Part shown: in pieces, positions 1-5,946 of the stretch | How positions within the stretch are numbered: the stretch's first letter is position 1 | How the letters are laid out: every line of letters starts with the position of its first letter | Assembly (NCBI GenBank): GCA_003567135.1 | Contig: PXAI01000025.1 | Location: forward strand, 1-8,812 | Source of the DNA: Balneolia bacterium | Lineage (GTDB): Bacteria > Bacteroidota > Rhodothermia > Balneolales > Cyclonatronaceae | DNA: 8,812 nt | Reading direction: 5' to 3' | The notes under the pieces: model-generated | Told to the model about the DNA's origin: nothing | What the model saw: the letters and a program-made list of their open reading frames with translations, nothing else | Databases searched by the model: none | Program-made: the position numbers and the translations under genes

Positions 1-128
1 ACGGAAGCGGCGATGGTTTTAACTTCGTAGGTAACCTGAGTTTCGGATGCTTCGCTCGTCTCCGTTTTTTCAGGTGAGCATGCAAATGCCAGTAGGGCAA
101 CGGTTACAATTAGCAAGAGATTTTTCAT
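1..128 (-). CDS. Putative lipoprotein, N-terminal part only
   Basis: The reverse strand opens with ATG at 126-128 and reads MKNLLLIVTVALLAFACSPE, followed by a Thr/Glu/Ser-rich stretch, and runs off the left edge after 42 complete codons. Lys3 followed by a hydrophobic run of about 13 residues and Cys17 (LAFAC) is a type II signal peptide with a relaxed lipobox, so the product is probably a membrane-anchored lipoprotein; the acidic Ser/Thr-rich segment after Cys17 looks like a flexible tether. The domain that would name the function lies outside the window. The gene starts 28 bp after the stop of the DUF192 lipoprotein gene on the same strand, so the two are probably co-transcribed. No clear Shine-Dalgarno site is seen. 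The frame is supported only by the signal peptide and the neighbour. Confidence 0.6.
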   Translation of the reverse strand, partial: MKNLLLIVTVALLAFACSPEKTETSEASETQVTYEVKTIAAS

Positions 129-156
129 AGTGCTTAAGAATTATGAGAGTGAAATG

Positions 157-651
157 TTAAAATTCGGGGTTGGTCCGGATGCTCATTCCCTCGCGCAAAT
201 CGTGTCGACGGGAGAATCCGGCGTTGACTTCAACAACATAACGAGCAGGACGCTCAGACTCGATGCTGCGCTGACTATACGGACGCGTATTCTGATGAAT
301 GCGAACAATTTCCAGATCATTGTTGAGAAAAATTATATCAAGTGAAAGCGGCGTGTTGGCCATCCAGAATGAGCGTCTGGCTTCATCATCAAAAATAAAA
401 ATCATTCCCTGATAGGGCTCCAGCGAGCGGACATCCATCAGGCCTTCGGTTCTGGTTTCGTCGGTATCGGCAACGGCTGCTTCAATGGTTGTGATCTCTT
501 CGCCGGAGTCATCCAGAAAGATTACTTCAGCGGTGAAGTCGAGCGTTCTGCCGGGCGGAGGAGTATGTTCCCGCTTGGCTGATTCTTCACCGCACGCGGT
601 GGTTAAGAGAAGGGAAGTAAGGAAAAAAGAGAGAACCGTCAGCCTTTTCAT
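157..651 (-). CDS. DUF192-family lipoprotein
   Basis: This is a 164-residue protein of the DUF192 (COG1430) family, whose biochemical role is not established. The start at 649-651 is chosen because it gives a clean lipoprotein signal: MKR, then a hydrophobic stretch ending in LLLTTAC with Cys20. The open frame continues upstream to 786, but those 45 extra residues are Cys/His-rich and do not look like a signal or a domain. Family hallmarks appear in order: a beta strand with IEAAVADTDETRTEGLM (56-72), GMIFIF (82-87), FWMANT (95-100), LDIIFLN (104-110) and EVNAGF (141-146), with LREGM near the end. The domain fills nearly all of the mature protein, so it is full length. It probably sits on the periplasmic face of a membrane. 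It is transcribed away from the rimP operon, with the partial lipoprotein gene next downstream. The family call is firm; the function is unknown. Confidence 0.88.
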   Translation of the reverse strand: MKRLTVLSFFLTSLLLTTACGEESAKREHTPPPGRTLDFTAEVIFLDDSGEEITTIEAAVADTDETRTEGLMDVRSLEPYQGMIFIFDDEARRSFWMANTPLSLDIIFLNNDLEIVRIHQNTRPYSQRSIESERPARYVVEVNAGFSRRHDLREGMSIRTNPEF

Positions 652-669
652 CGTATAAATTTTAGTCGG

Positions 670-697
670 ATTAAATTCAAGTGTTGAAGTTAGCCAA
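670..697 (-). promoter_or_regulatory. Possible promoter of the DUF192 gene
   Basis: On the - strand TTGGCT (697-692) is followed after 16 bp by TTTAAT (675-670), a fair match to housekeeping -35/-10 boxes, about 20 nt before the start codon. An alternative is a Bacteroidota-like pair, GTTG (776-773) and ATAGTTTG (753-746) with 19 bp between, which would lie inside the two dyads. I cannot choose between them from sequence. Confidence 0.25.
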
Positions 698-743
698 GTT
701 ACGGTTGAATTCAGAATAAAACGATGCTGGTATCTGTACAGTA

Positions 744-757
744 TGCAAACTATTGCA
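744..757. promoter_or_regulatory. Inverted repeat TGCAA-N4-TTGCA (possible operator, copy 1)
   Basis: A perfect 5-bp dyad, TGCAA at 744-748 and TTGCA at 753-757, separated by ACTA. The same half-sites recur at 771-785, with centres about 27 bp apart. It lies 93-106 bp upstream of the DUF192 start. Recurrence of the same dyad makes a regulator site more likely than chance, but the regulator is unknown. Confidence 0.35.
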
Positions 758-770
758 GGGTCATCACAAA

Positions 771-785
771 TGCAACAATGTTGCA
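771..785. promoter_or_regulatory. Inverted repeat TGCAACA-A-TGTTGCA (possible operator, copy 2)
   Basis: A perfect 7-bp dyad around a single central A (arms 771-777 and 779-785). Its outer part, TGCAA-N5-TTGCA, matches copy 1. It is the better of the two sites. It is 120-134 bp upstream of the DUF192 start and more than 100 bp upstream of the rimP promoter, so the - strand gene is the more likely target. Confidence 0.4.
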
Positions 786-889
786 AAGTTTAACACAACG
801 CGGCAAAAAGTACATCAGCAATCACGCGCATAGGGTTCGCAGGGTTAAATCTGTGGAGATAAAGCCGCTTTTTTGATATGTGCCTTAAT

Positions 890-918
890 TTGTAAACAGA
901 TGCTTAAAGGCGTATATT
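890..918 (+). promoter_or_regulatory. Promoter of the rimP operon
   Basis: TTGTAA (890-895), a 17-bp spacer, then TATATT (913-918): four and five of six matches to the sigma-70 consensus with ideal spacing. It also reads as a Bacteroidota-type pair, TTTG at 889-892, 20 bp, then TATATTAC. The predicted start is near 925, giving a leader of about 53 nt that begins right at the hairpins before rimP. The identical hexamers with the identical spacer recur upstream of rpsO (7608-7636), which strengthens both calls. Confidence 0.55.
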
Positions 919-925
919 ACGAGAC

Positions 926-959
926 TTGAAGTGAGACACTCAAAAGGCTCACTTTTTTT
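926..959 (+). terminator. Terminator-like hairpin in the rimP leader (candidate attenuator)
   Basis: Bases 928-935 pair with 948-955 (GAAGTGAG with CTCACTTT, one G-U) around a 12-nt loop, followed by an unbroken T run at 953-959. No + strand gene lies upstream that would need a terminator, and the hairpin ends 18 nt before the rimP ATG, so it is best read as an attenuator. A competing hairpin, TTGA(A)GTG with CACTCAA (926-943, triloop AGA), uses the same 5' arm and could act as antiterminator. A RimP-leader attenuator has been predicted before this operon in gammaproteobacteria; no homology to it is claimed. Confidence 0.5.
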
Positions 960-977
960 ATTTCATAAAGTTTTGAA

Positions 978-1442
978 ATGGCCTTTAAAGATCAACTTAG
1001 CGAACAAATTTCAGCACTTGCATCGGAGTCGATTCAGTACCCTGAGGTTTTTCTGGTAGATATCGAGATAAAGGGCGATTCCCGGAATCCCCTGGTATGG
1101 GTATATCTTGAATCGGAAAAGGGTGGAATTAATCTGGATGAATGCGCTGAGATAAGCCGGAAATTACAGTTTTTGATCGAAGCTCATGAAATCTTTAAAG
1201 GAAACTTTACGCTGAACGTATCCTCCCCGGGGCTTGATCGCCCGCTGAAGGATCTGCGTCAGTACAAAATAAACAGGAATCGCCATGCGCGCATTCGTGT
1301 GAAGAGCGACGAAAAGGCAAAAACCATTGAAGGTATTATCAAAGAAGTTTCGGACAGCGAGGTAACGCTAGAAACAAAAAATGAGAACGTGGTTTTGCCG
1401 TTCGACAAAATTATTGAAACCAAAATAATTCCGGTTGTTTAA
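978..1442 (+). CDS. rimP: Ribosome maturation factor RimP
   Basis: This 154-residue protein is full length for RimP, which binds the free 30S subunit and helps late assembly of its head region around S19/S12. The N-terminal alpha/beta domain covers about 1-90 and contains the family signature VSSPGLDRPL (81-90) preceded by FTLN; the C-terminal Sm-like small beta-barrel covers about 93-154 and ends with PFDKIIETKIIPVV. The ATG at 978 is the natural start, since the N-terminal helix begins right after it (FKDQLSEQISAL). Only a weak purine stretch (AAAG, 967-970) precedes it. It is the first gene of the operon, under the promoter at 890-918 and the attenuator-like hairpin, and nusA follows after 24 bp. 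The rimP-nusA-infB order is conserved across bacteria and supports the call. Confidence 0.96.
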   Translation: MAFKDQLSEQISALASESIQYPEVFLVDIEIKGDSRNPLVWVYLESEKGGINLDECAEISRKLQFLIEAHEIFKGNFTLNVSSPGLDRPLKDLRQYKINRNRHARIRVKSDEKAKTIEGIIKEVSDSEVTLETKNENVVLPFDKIIETKIIPVV

Positions 1443-1466
1443 GAGCCGGCTGATACGGAGCATTTC

Positions 1467-2738
1467 ATGCAAAAGGATATATCCAAACTTATTATTCAGT
1501 CATTCGCCGAGATTGCCCGCGAAAAGGGAATTGAACGTGATATGCTGCTTTCCATTCTGGAAGATGTGTTTCGGTCCATGATCCGCAAAAAGTACGGATC
1601 TGATGAGGCGTTTGACGTAATTTTAAATCCCGATCGGGGAGATATCCAAATGCTCCATATCCGTGAAGTAGTTCCTGATGATGAGCTAACCAACGAAGTT
1701 ACCGAAATCGGTATTACCGAAGCGCAAAAGCTTGATCCCGATCTCGAGCTTTTTGACGAATTCGCGCAGGAAATCTTCATTGAGGATTTCGGACGCCGCT
1801 CCGTAATGATGGCGCGCCAGACGCTTGCTCAGCGCATCCGTGAAATTGAGAAGGATAACGTATTTGAGGAATACTCCGACCGCATCGGCGAAATTATTCT
1901 TGGTGATATTTATCAGGTAAGGCAGCGTGACGTTCTGGTGAACCATAACGGAACCGAGCTGATCCTCCCGCAAAAGCATCAGATTTATAAGGATCGTTAC
2001 CGTAAGGGTGATACCATCCGGGCGATTGTTCACGAAGTTAAGCGTGAAAACGGAAACCTGTCCATCATCATCTCAAGAACATCTCATGTATTCCTGGAGC
2101 GCCTTTTTGAGAATGAGATTCCTGAGGTTTTTGACGGAATCATCGAAATTATCCGCACCGTACGCGAGCCGGGCGACCGTTCAAAAGTTGCCGTGGTTTC
2201 ACACGATGAGCGCGTGGATGCCGTTGGCGCGTGCGTTGGAATGAAGGGAATTCGGATTCACTCGATTGTTCGTGAGCTCTGCAACGAGAATATCGACGTA
2301 ATTCCATTTACCAAGGATAAAATTGAGTTTATCAAACGCGCGCTTCAGCCTGCAAAAGTGCTTTCAGTTGAGCTGGATGAAGCCGGTGAAAATGCCCGCG
2401 TATACGTTCCTGCCGAGCAGGTTTCCAAAGCGATTGGTAAAGGCGGGGTGAACATCCGCCTGGCATCGATGCTTACGCAGTGTGAAATTGACGTATACCG
2501 TGAAATTGACGACTACGATGATTACGAAGATGATATCGAAATCAGCGAGTTTTCAGAAGAATTTGGCGACGAAGCAATCGAAACACTTCATAAAATCGGA
2601 TGCGATACAGCTCGTGCGGTTCTGAATCTCTCTGTAGAGGAGCTGGTGAGAAGAAGTAACGGCGATATCGACGAAGAAAAAGCCAAAATGATCGTAAATA
2701 CGATTAAAGAAGAGTTCGAAGAAGACGAAGCTAATTAA
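1467..2738 (+). CDS. nusA: Transcription termination/antitermination protein NusA
   Basis: NusA (423 aa) binds RNA polymerase near the RNA exit channel and modulates pausing, termination and antitermination. The domains run in order: the polymerase-binding N-terminal domain (about 1-130, with FIEDFGRRSVMMARQTLAQRIRE), the S1 barrel (about 138-205, ending ISRTS), KH1 (about 225-300, loop GMKG at 258-261) and KH2 (about 305-345, loop GKGG at 324-327, then VNIRLAS). A very acidic linker (DDYDDYEDDIE) leads to a C-terminal helical segment (about 365-423) resembling a helix-hairpin-helix module, with an IGCDTARAVLNLSVEELVRR core. The tandem acidic repeats of E. coli NusA are absent, as in other short NusAs. 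The start has a good GGAG site (1457-1460) 6 bp upstream. infB follows after 35 bp. Confidence 0.97.
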   Translation: MQKDISKLIIQSFAEIAREKGIERDMLLSILEDVFRSMIRKKYGSDEAFDVILNPDRGDIQMLHIREVVPDDELTNEVTEIGITEAQKLDPDLELFDEFAQEIFIEDFGRRSVMMARQTLAQRIREIEKDNVFEEYSDRIGEIILGDIYQVRQRDVLVNHNGTELILPQKHQIYKDRYRKGDTIRAIVHEVKRENGNLSIIISRTSHVFLERLFENEIPEVFDGIIEIIRTVREPGDRSKVAVVSHDERVDAVGACVGMKGIRIHSIVRELCNENIDVIPFTKDKIEFIKRALQPAKVLSVELDEAGENARVYVPAEQVSKAIGKGGVNIRLASMLTQCEIDVYREIDDYDDYEDDIEISEFSEEFGDEAIETLHKIGCDTARAVLNLSVEELVRRSNGDIDEEKAKMIVNTIKEEFEEDEAN

Positions 2739-2773
2739 GCAAAACAACAGTAGAAGCAGTAGGATTTTCCTTT

Positions 2774-5569
2774 ATGACGGAAGGTGCAAAACCAAAAAGG
2801 CTATTTAAAGTAGCCAAAGAATTTAACGTTACAACGCAGTCTATCGTAGATGCGCTGGCGAAAAACGACCATAAGGTCGATAATAAGCCAAACTCTATGA
2901 TATCGCCTGAGATGTATTCCATCCTGGAGCAGGAGTATGGCGAGGATAAGGCCAAAAGCCAAAGCCATGCGCGTGCAAAATCTGATTACGACTCGCGTCG
3001 GCAGACCATCCGTGAAAGAGGAAACGAAGTAGTTTCAATTGATGAAATTCTTACTCCGCAGGATGAGAAAACAGAAGAGAAAGCGGCACCTGAGGATATT
3101 TTAACTCCTGAAACAGATGATCCTGTTCCTCCGCTTGAGCCGGTTGAAGAGCCTGCTAAGAAAGAGGAAAAGCCAAAGCCTGAGGCTAAAGAGGAGAAGA
3201 AAGAAGTTAAAAAGGAAGAGAAAAAAGAGCCTGCTCCTAAAGCTGAGGAAGAAGAAAAAGTAGAGAAGAAGCCGAAGCAGGAAGAAAAGCCTGAAGCTGA
3301 GAAAAAACCGGCTGCCAAAAAAACTGAAGAAAAGAAGCCTGAGGCTGAAGAAGCGGAAACCACTGCTTCGGATGATGAAAATGAAGAAGAGGAAGTCCCG
3401 AGCGAGGTGATCAGAGGCCGTGCAGGTAAGCTTTCCGGAACCAAGGTTCTTGGTACCATCGACGTAAGCTCTGGCGATGATAAGCGTAAAAAAGCAAAGA
3501 AAAAGCGCAAGAAGGCCGGCGCAGATGCGGAAGATACCGGATCACAGAAAGTTAAAAAGAAGCCTAAATCAGCGCCGGATTCTGATGATTCCAGCAGTAA
3601 AAAGCGCAAGAAGAAAAAGCGCATTAAAAAGACCGCTGAGAAGCCTCAGGTTAAAGAAAAAGATGTTGATGAAAAGCTGAAGGAAACGCTCAGCATGATG
3701 CAGGGCGGGAAAGGCAAGCAGCGCCAGCGTCGTCGCCGCCAGAAGCGGGATGAAAAAGCCGCACAGCGCGAGCAGGAGGAAATGATAAAGCAGGAAGAGA
3801 GCCAGATTCTGGAGGTAACAGAGTTTATCACCGTTAGCGACCTGGCTGAACTTCTGGACGTAAACCCGACTCAGATTATTACAATCTGTATGAATCTCGG
3901 GCTGATGGTTACCATCAACCAGCGCCTCGAGGCGAATATCATCGAGCTGATTGCCGATGAGTTCGATCGCGATATCAAGTTTGTGGATGCTGATGAGGTA
4001 ATTGAAGAAATTATTGACGAAGAGGAAGATGACGAAGCCGATCTGGTTCCGCGCGCCCCGGTTGTTACCGTAATGGGTCACGTGGATCACGGTAAAACGT
4101 CGCTTCTTGATTACATCCGTCATACCCGCGTTGTGGAAGGCGAGGCCGGAGGAATTACCCAGCACATTGGTGCTTACGCCGTTGAATTACCCGACGGACG
4201 AAAAATTTCCTTCCTTGATACTCCGGGTCACGAAGCGTTTACCGCGATGCGTGCCCGTGGTGCTCAGGTTACCGATATTGTAATTCTGGTAGTAGCCGCC
4301 GACGACTCCGTGATGCCTCAGACCATTGAGGCGATTAACCACGCGCAGGCCGCCGGTGTATCGATCGTTGTTGCCATCAACAAGATTGATAAAGAGGATG
4401 CCAATCCTGATAAAATTAAGCAGCAGCTTTCCGAGCACAACGTTCTCGTGGAAGAGTGGGGCGGCAAGGTTCAGAGCGCTGAAGTTTCGGCCAAGAAAGG
4501 CCAGGGCGTGGATGAGCTTCTCGAAAAAGTGCTTATCGAAGCGGAACTGATGGATCTTAAAGCCAACCCGGATCGCCGCGCCGTTGGTATCGTACTTGAA
4601 ACCAAACTCGACCGCGGTAAAGGTGTCGTGGCTAACGTTCTCGTTGAGCGCGGTACCCTGAAAATCGGTGACACATTTGTCGCCGGAAACCAGTACGGCC
4701 GTGTTCGCGCGATGGAAAATGAACTTGGACAACGAATTGAGGAAGCCGGCCCTTCAACGCCGGTGCAGATGACCGGTTTCGACGGATCTCCGCAGGCCGG
4801 CGATAAGCTGAACGTAACCGAAGATGAGAAGACCGCCAAGGAAATCGCCATCAAGCGTCAGCAGATCAAGCGTGAGCAGGAGCTCAGAAAAGTGAAACAT
4901 ATGTCGCTTGATGATATCGCCAGAAGAATGTCTGCCGGCGAAGTTTCTGAACTGAACATCATTATTAAAGGTGATGTGGATGGTTCCATCGAGGCGCTTT
5001 CCGGATCGCTTCAAAAACTGAGTACCGATGAAGTTAAAGTGAATATCATTCACACCGGAGTTGGTGCCATCAGCGAATCAGATATCCTGCTTGCAACGGC
5101 ATCCAACGCGATTATCATCGGATTCCAGGTGAGACCGTCTGCAAATGCCAGAAAGCTGGCCGAGAAAGAGCAGATCGATATCAGGCTCTTCAGCATTATC
5201 TACGAAGCGGTTGATGTAGTTCGCGATGCGCTCGAAGGTCTTCTCACACCGGAAATCAGCGAGAAAATCGTTGCTTCTGTAGATGTGCGCGATACCTTCA
5301 AAGTACCGGGAGTCGGAACCATTGCCGGTTGCTACGTTACCGAAGGAAAAATCACGCGAAACACGAGAGTTCGCCTTATTCGCGACGGCATCGTAATCTT
5401 CACCGGAGAAATTTCCTCACTGAAACGCTTTAAGGATGATGTCCGCGAAGTGGCTTCCGGCTACGAATGCGGTATCGGTATCCACAATTATAACGACATC
5501 AAGGTCGGCGACGTAATTGAAGGATTCGAGATTGAGGAAACGAAGCGGAAACTGGTTGTTGAAAACTGA
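2774..5569 (+). CDS. infB: Translation initiation factor IF-2
   Basis: IF-2 (931 aa) is the GTPase that brings fMet-tRNA to the 30S subunit and promotes 50S joining. An IF2N-like helical module (about 8-50, RLFKVAKEFNVTTQSIVDAL) is followed by a long disordered linker: a Lys/Glu/Pro/Ala stretch (about 117-200), an acidic patch and then Lys/Arg-rich blocks (about 235-330). A second IF2N module lies at about 350-402. The G domain starts near 428, with G1 GHVDHGKT (435-442), G2 GGITQ (459-463), G3 DTPGH (482-486), G4 NKID (536-539) and G5 SAKKG (572-576), all intact. Domains II to IV fill the rest, including the fMet-tRNA-binding C-terminal barrel. AGGA at 2761-2764 serves the ATG. rbfA starts 2 bp after the stop, so the two are likely coupled in translation. 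Confidence 0.98.
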   Translation: MTEGAKPKRLFKVAKEFNVTTQSIVDALAKNDHKVDNKPNSMISPEMYSILEQEYGEDKAKSQSHARAKSDYDSRRQTIRERGNEVVSIDEILTPQDEKTEEKAAPEDILTPETDDPVPPLEPVEEPAKKEEKPKPEAKEEKKEVKKEEKKEPAPKAEEEEKVEKKPKQEEKPEAEKKPAAKKTEEKKPEAEEAETTASDDENEEEEVPSEVIRGRAGKLSGTKVLGTIDVSSGDDKRKKAKKKRKKAGADAEDTGSQKVKKKPKSAPDSDDSSSKKRKKKKRIKKTAEKPQVKEKDVDEKLKETLSMMQGGKGKQRQRRRRQKRDEKAAQREQEEMIKQEESQILEVTEFITVSDLAELLDVNPTQIITICMNLGLMVTINQRLEANIIELIADEFDRDIKFVDADEVIEEIIDEEEDDEADLVPRAPVVTVMGHVDHGKTSLLDYIRHTRVVEGEAGGITQHIGAYAVELPDGRKISFLDTPGHEAFTAMRARGAQVTDIVILVVAADDSVMPQTIEAINHAQAAGVSIVVAINKIDKEDANPDKIKQQLSEHNVLVEEWGGKVQSAEVSAKKGQGVDELLEKVLIEAELMDLKANPDRRAVGIVLETKLDRGKGVVANVLVERGTLKIGDTFVAGNQYGRVRAMENELGQRIEEAGPSTPVQMTGFDGSPQAGDKLNVTEDEKTAKEIAIKRQQIKREQELRKVKHMSLDDIARRMSAGEVSELNIIIKGDVDGSIEALSGSLQKLSTDEVKVNIIHTGVGAISESDILLATASNAIIIGFQVRPSANARKLAEKEQIDIRLFSIIYEAVDVVRDALEGLLTPEISEKIVASVDVRDTFKVPGVGTIAGCYVTEGKITRNTRVRLIRDGIVIFTGEISSLKRFKDDVREVASGYECGIGIHNYNDIKVGDVIEGFEIEETKRKLVVEN

Positions 5570-5571
5570 TC

Positions 5572-5946
5572 ATGAGTATCCGCACTGAACGAATAGCGTC
5601 GGTTATCAAAGATGATCTGGGTGGAATATTGCTCAAATATCAGAGCAATAACATCATCACGATTACATCTGTGAAGGTAACGCCCGATCTGTCGATGGCC
5701 AAGGTCTTCATCAGTATTCTGGATTCTTCCGGTTACGAAAAAGCGGCATTCCAAAAGCTTGTTGAAAAAACGGCGGAAATCCGGATGGAGCTGGCTTCAA
5801 AAATGCGTCATCAGGTGCGCAAAATACCTGAAATCATCTTTTATGATGATGATACCGCCGAATATGCCGAAAAAATGGAGAAGCTGTTCCGGAAAGTGAA
5901 GGATGAAAAACCTCCCGCCAGCGACACAAATGAATCCGGCGATTGA
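5572..5946 (+). CDS. rbfA: 30S ribosome-binding factor A (RbfA)
   Basis: RbfA (124 aa) is a cold-shock-linked assembly factor that binds the 30S neck and takes part in 16S rRNA 5'-end maturation. It is a single KH-like domain: RTERIASVIKDDLGGIL at the N-terminus, the strand and turn ITSVKVTPDLSMAKVFISIL (31-50), a helix with AEIRMELASKMRHQVRKIPEI (68-88) and the FYDDD strand end (90-94). A short acidic and Pro-rich tail of about 15 residues follows, as is common. The ATG is 2 bp behind the infB stop with no clear Shine-Dalgarno site, which suggests reinitiation by ribosomes finishing infB. The stop codon overlaps the truB start by 4 bp. Confidence 0.95.
   Translation: MSIRTERIASVIKDDLGGILLKYQSNNIITITSVKVTPDLSMAKVFISILDSSGYEKAAFQKLVEKTAEIRMELASKMRHQVRKIPEIIFYDDDTAEYAEKMEKLFRKVKDEKPPASDTNESGD

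Larger units (their letters stand above)
652..977. other. Divergent intergenic region, DUF192 gene / rimP
   Basis: These 326 bp hold no credible gene on either strand. From left to right I see the possible - strand promoter, the two TGCAA dyads, a direct repeat AGGGTT-CGC-AGGGTT (832-846), the rimP promoter and the rimP leader hairpin. There is no tRNA fold in it. Confidence 0.7.

Noticed and set aside
130..345. 71-codon + strand open frame
   Set aside because: It lies opposite the DUF192 coding sequence and has no family resemblance; it is a shadow frame.
652..786. Upstream extension of the DUF192 gene to 786
   Set aside because: The extra 45 residues would put the signal peptide inside the protein; the start at 651 gives a normal lipoprotein signal.
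821..850. GGGTTCGC stretch as a tRNA T-loop (metY often precedes rimP)
   Set aside because: No acceptor, D or anticodon stems can be fitted around it.
800..874. GCGGC (800-804) and GCCGC (864-868) followed by six T as a terminator
   Set aside because: Only 5 bp of stem around a 59-nt loop; too open to act as an intrinsic terminator.
2008..2244. 78-codon + strand open frame inside nusA
   Set aside because: An out-of-frame shadow of the NusA S1/KH region, which is fully conserved in its own frame.
2986..3624. 212-codon open frame on the - strand, Ser/Phe-rich
   Set aside because: It is the mirror of the GAA/GAG/AAG-rich IF-2 linker, whose reverse complement has no stops. The protein is low-complexity, and the frame has no upstream signals.
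3569..4732. Long - strand open frames (3569-4165 and 4187-4732) opposite the IF-2 G domain
   Set aside because: They lie opposite a strongly conserved coding region with intact GTPase motifs, and their own translations show no recognisable family.
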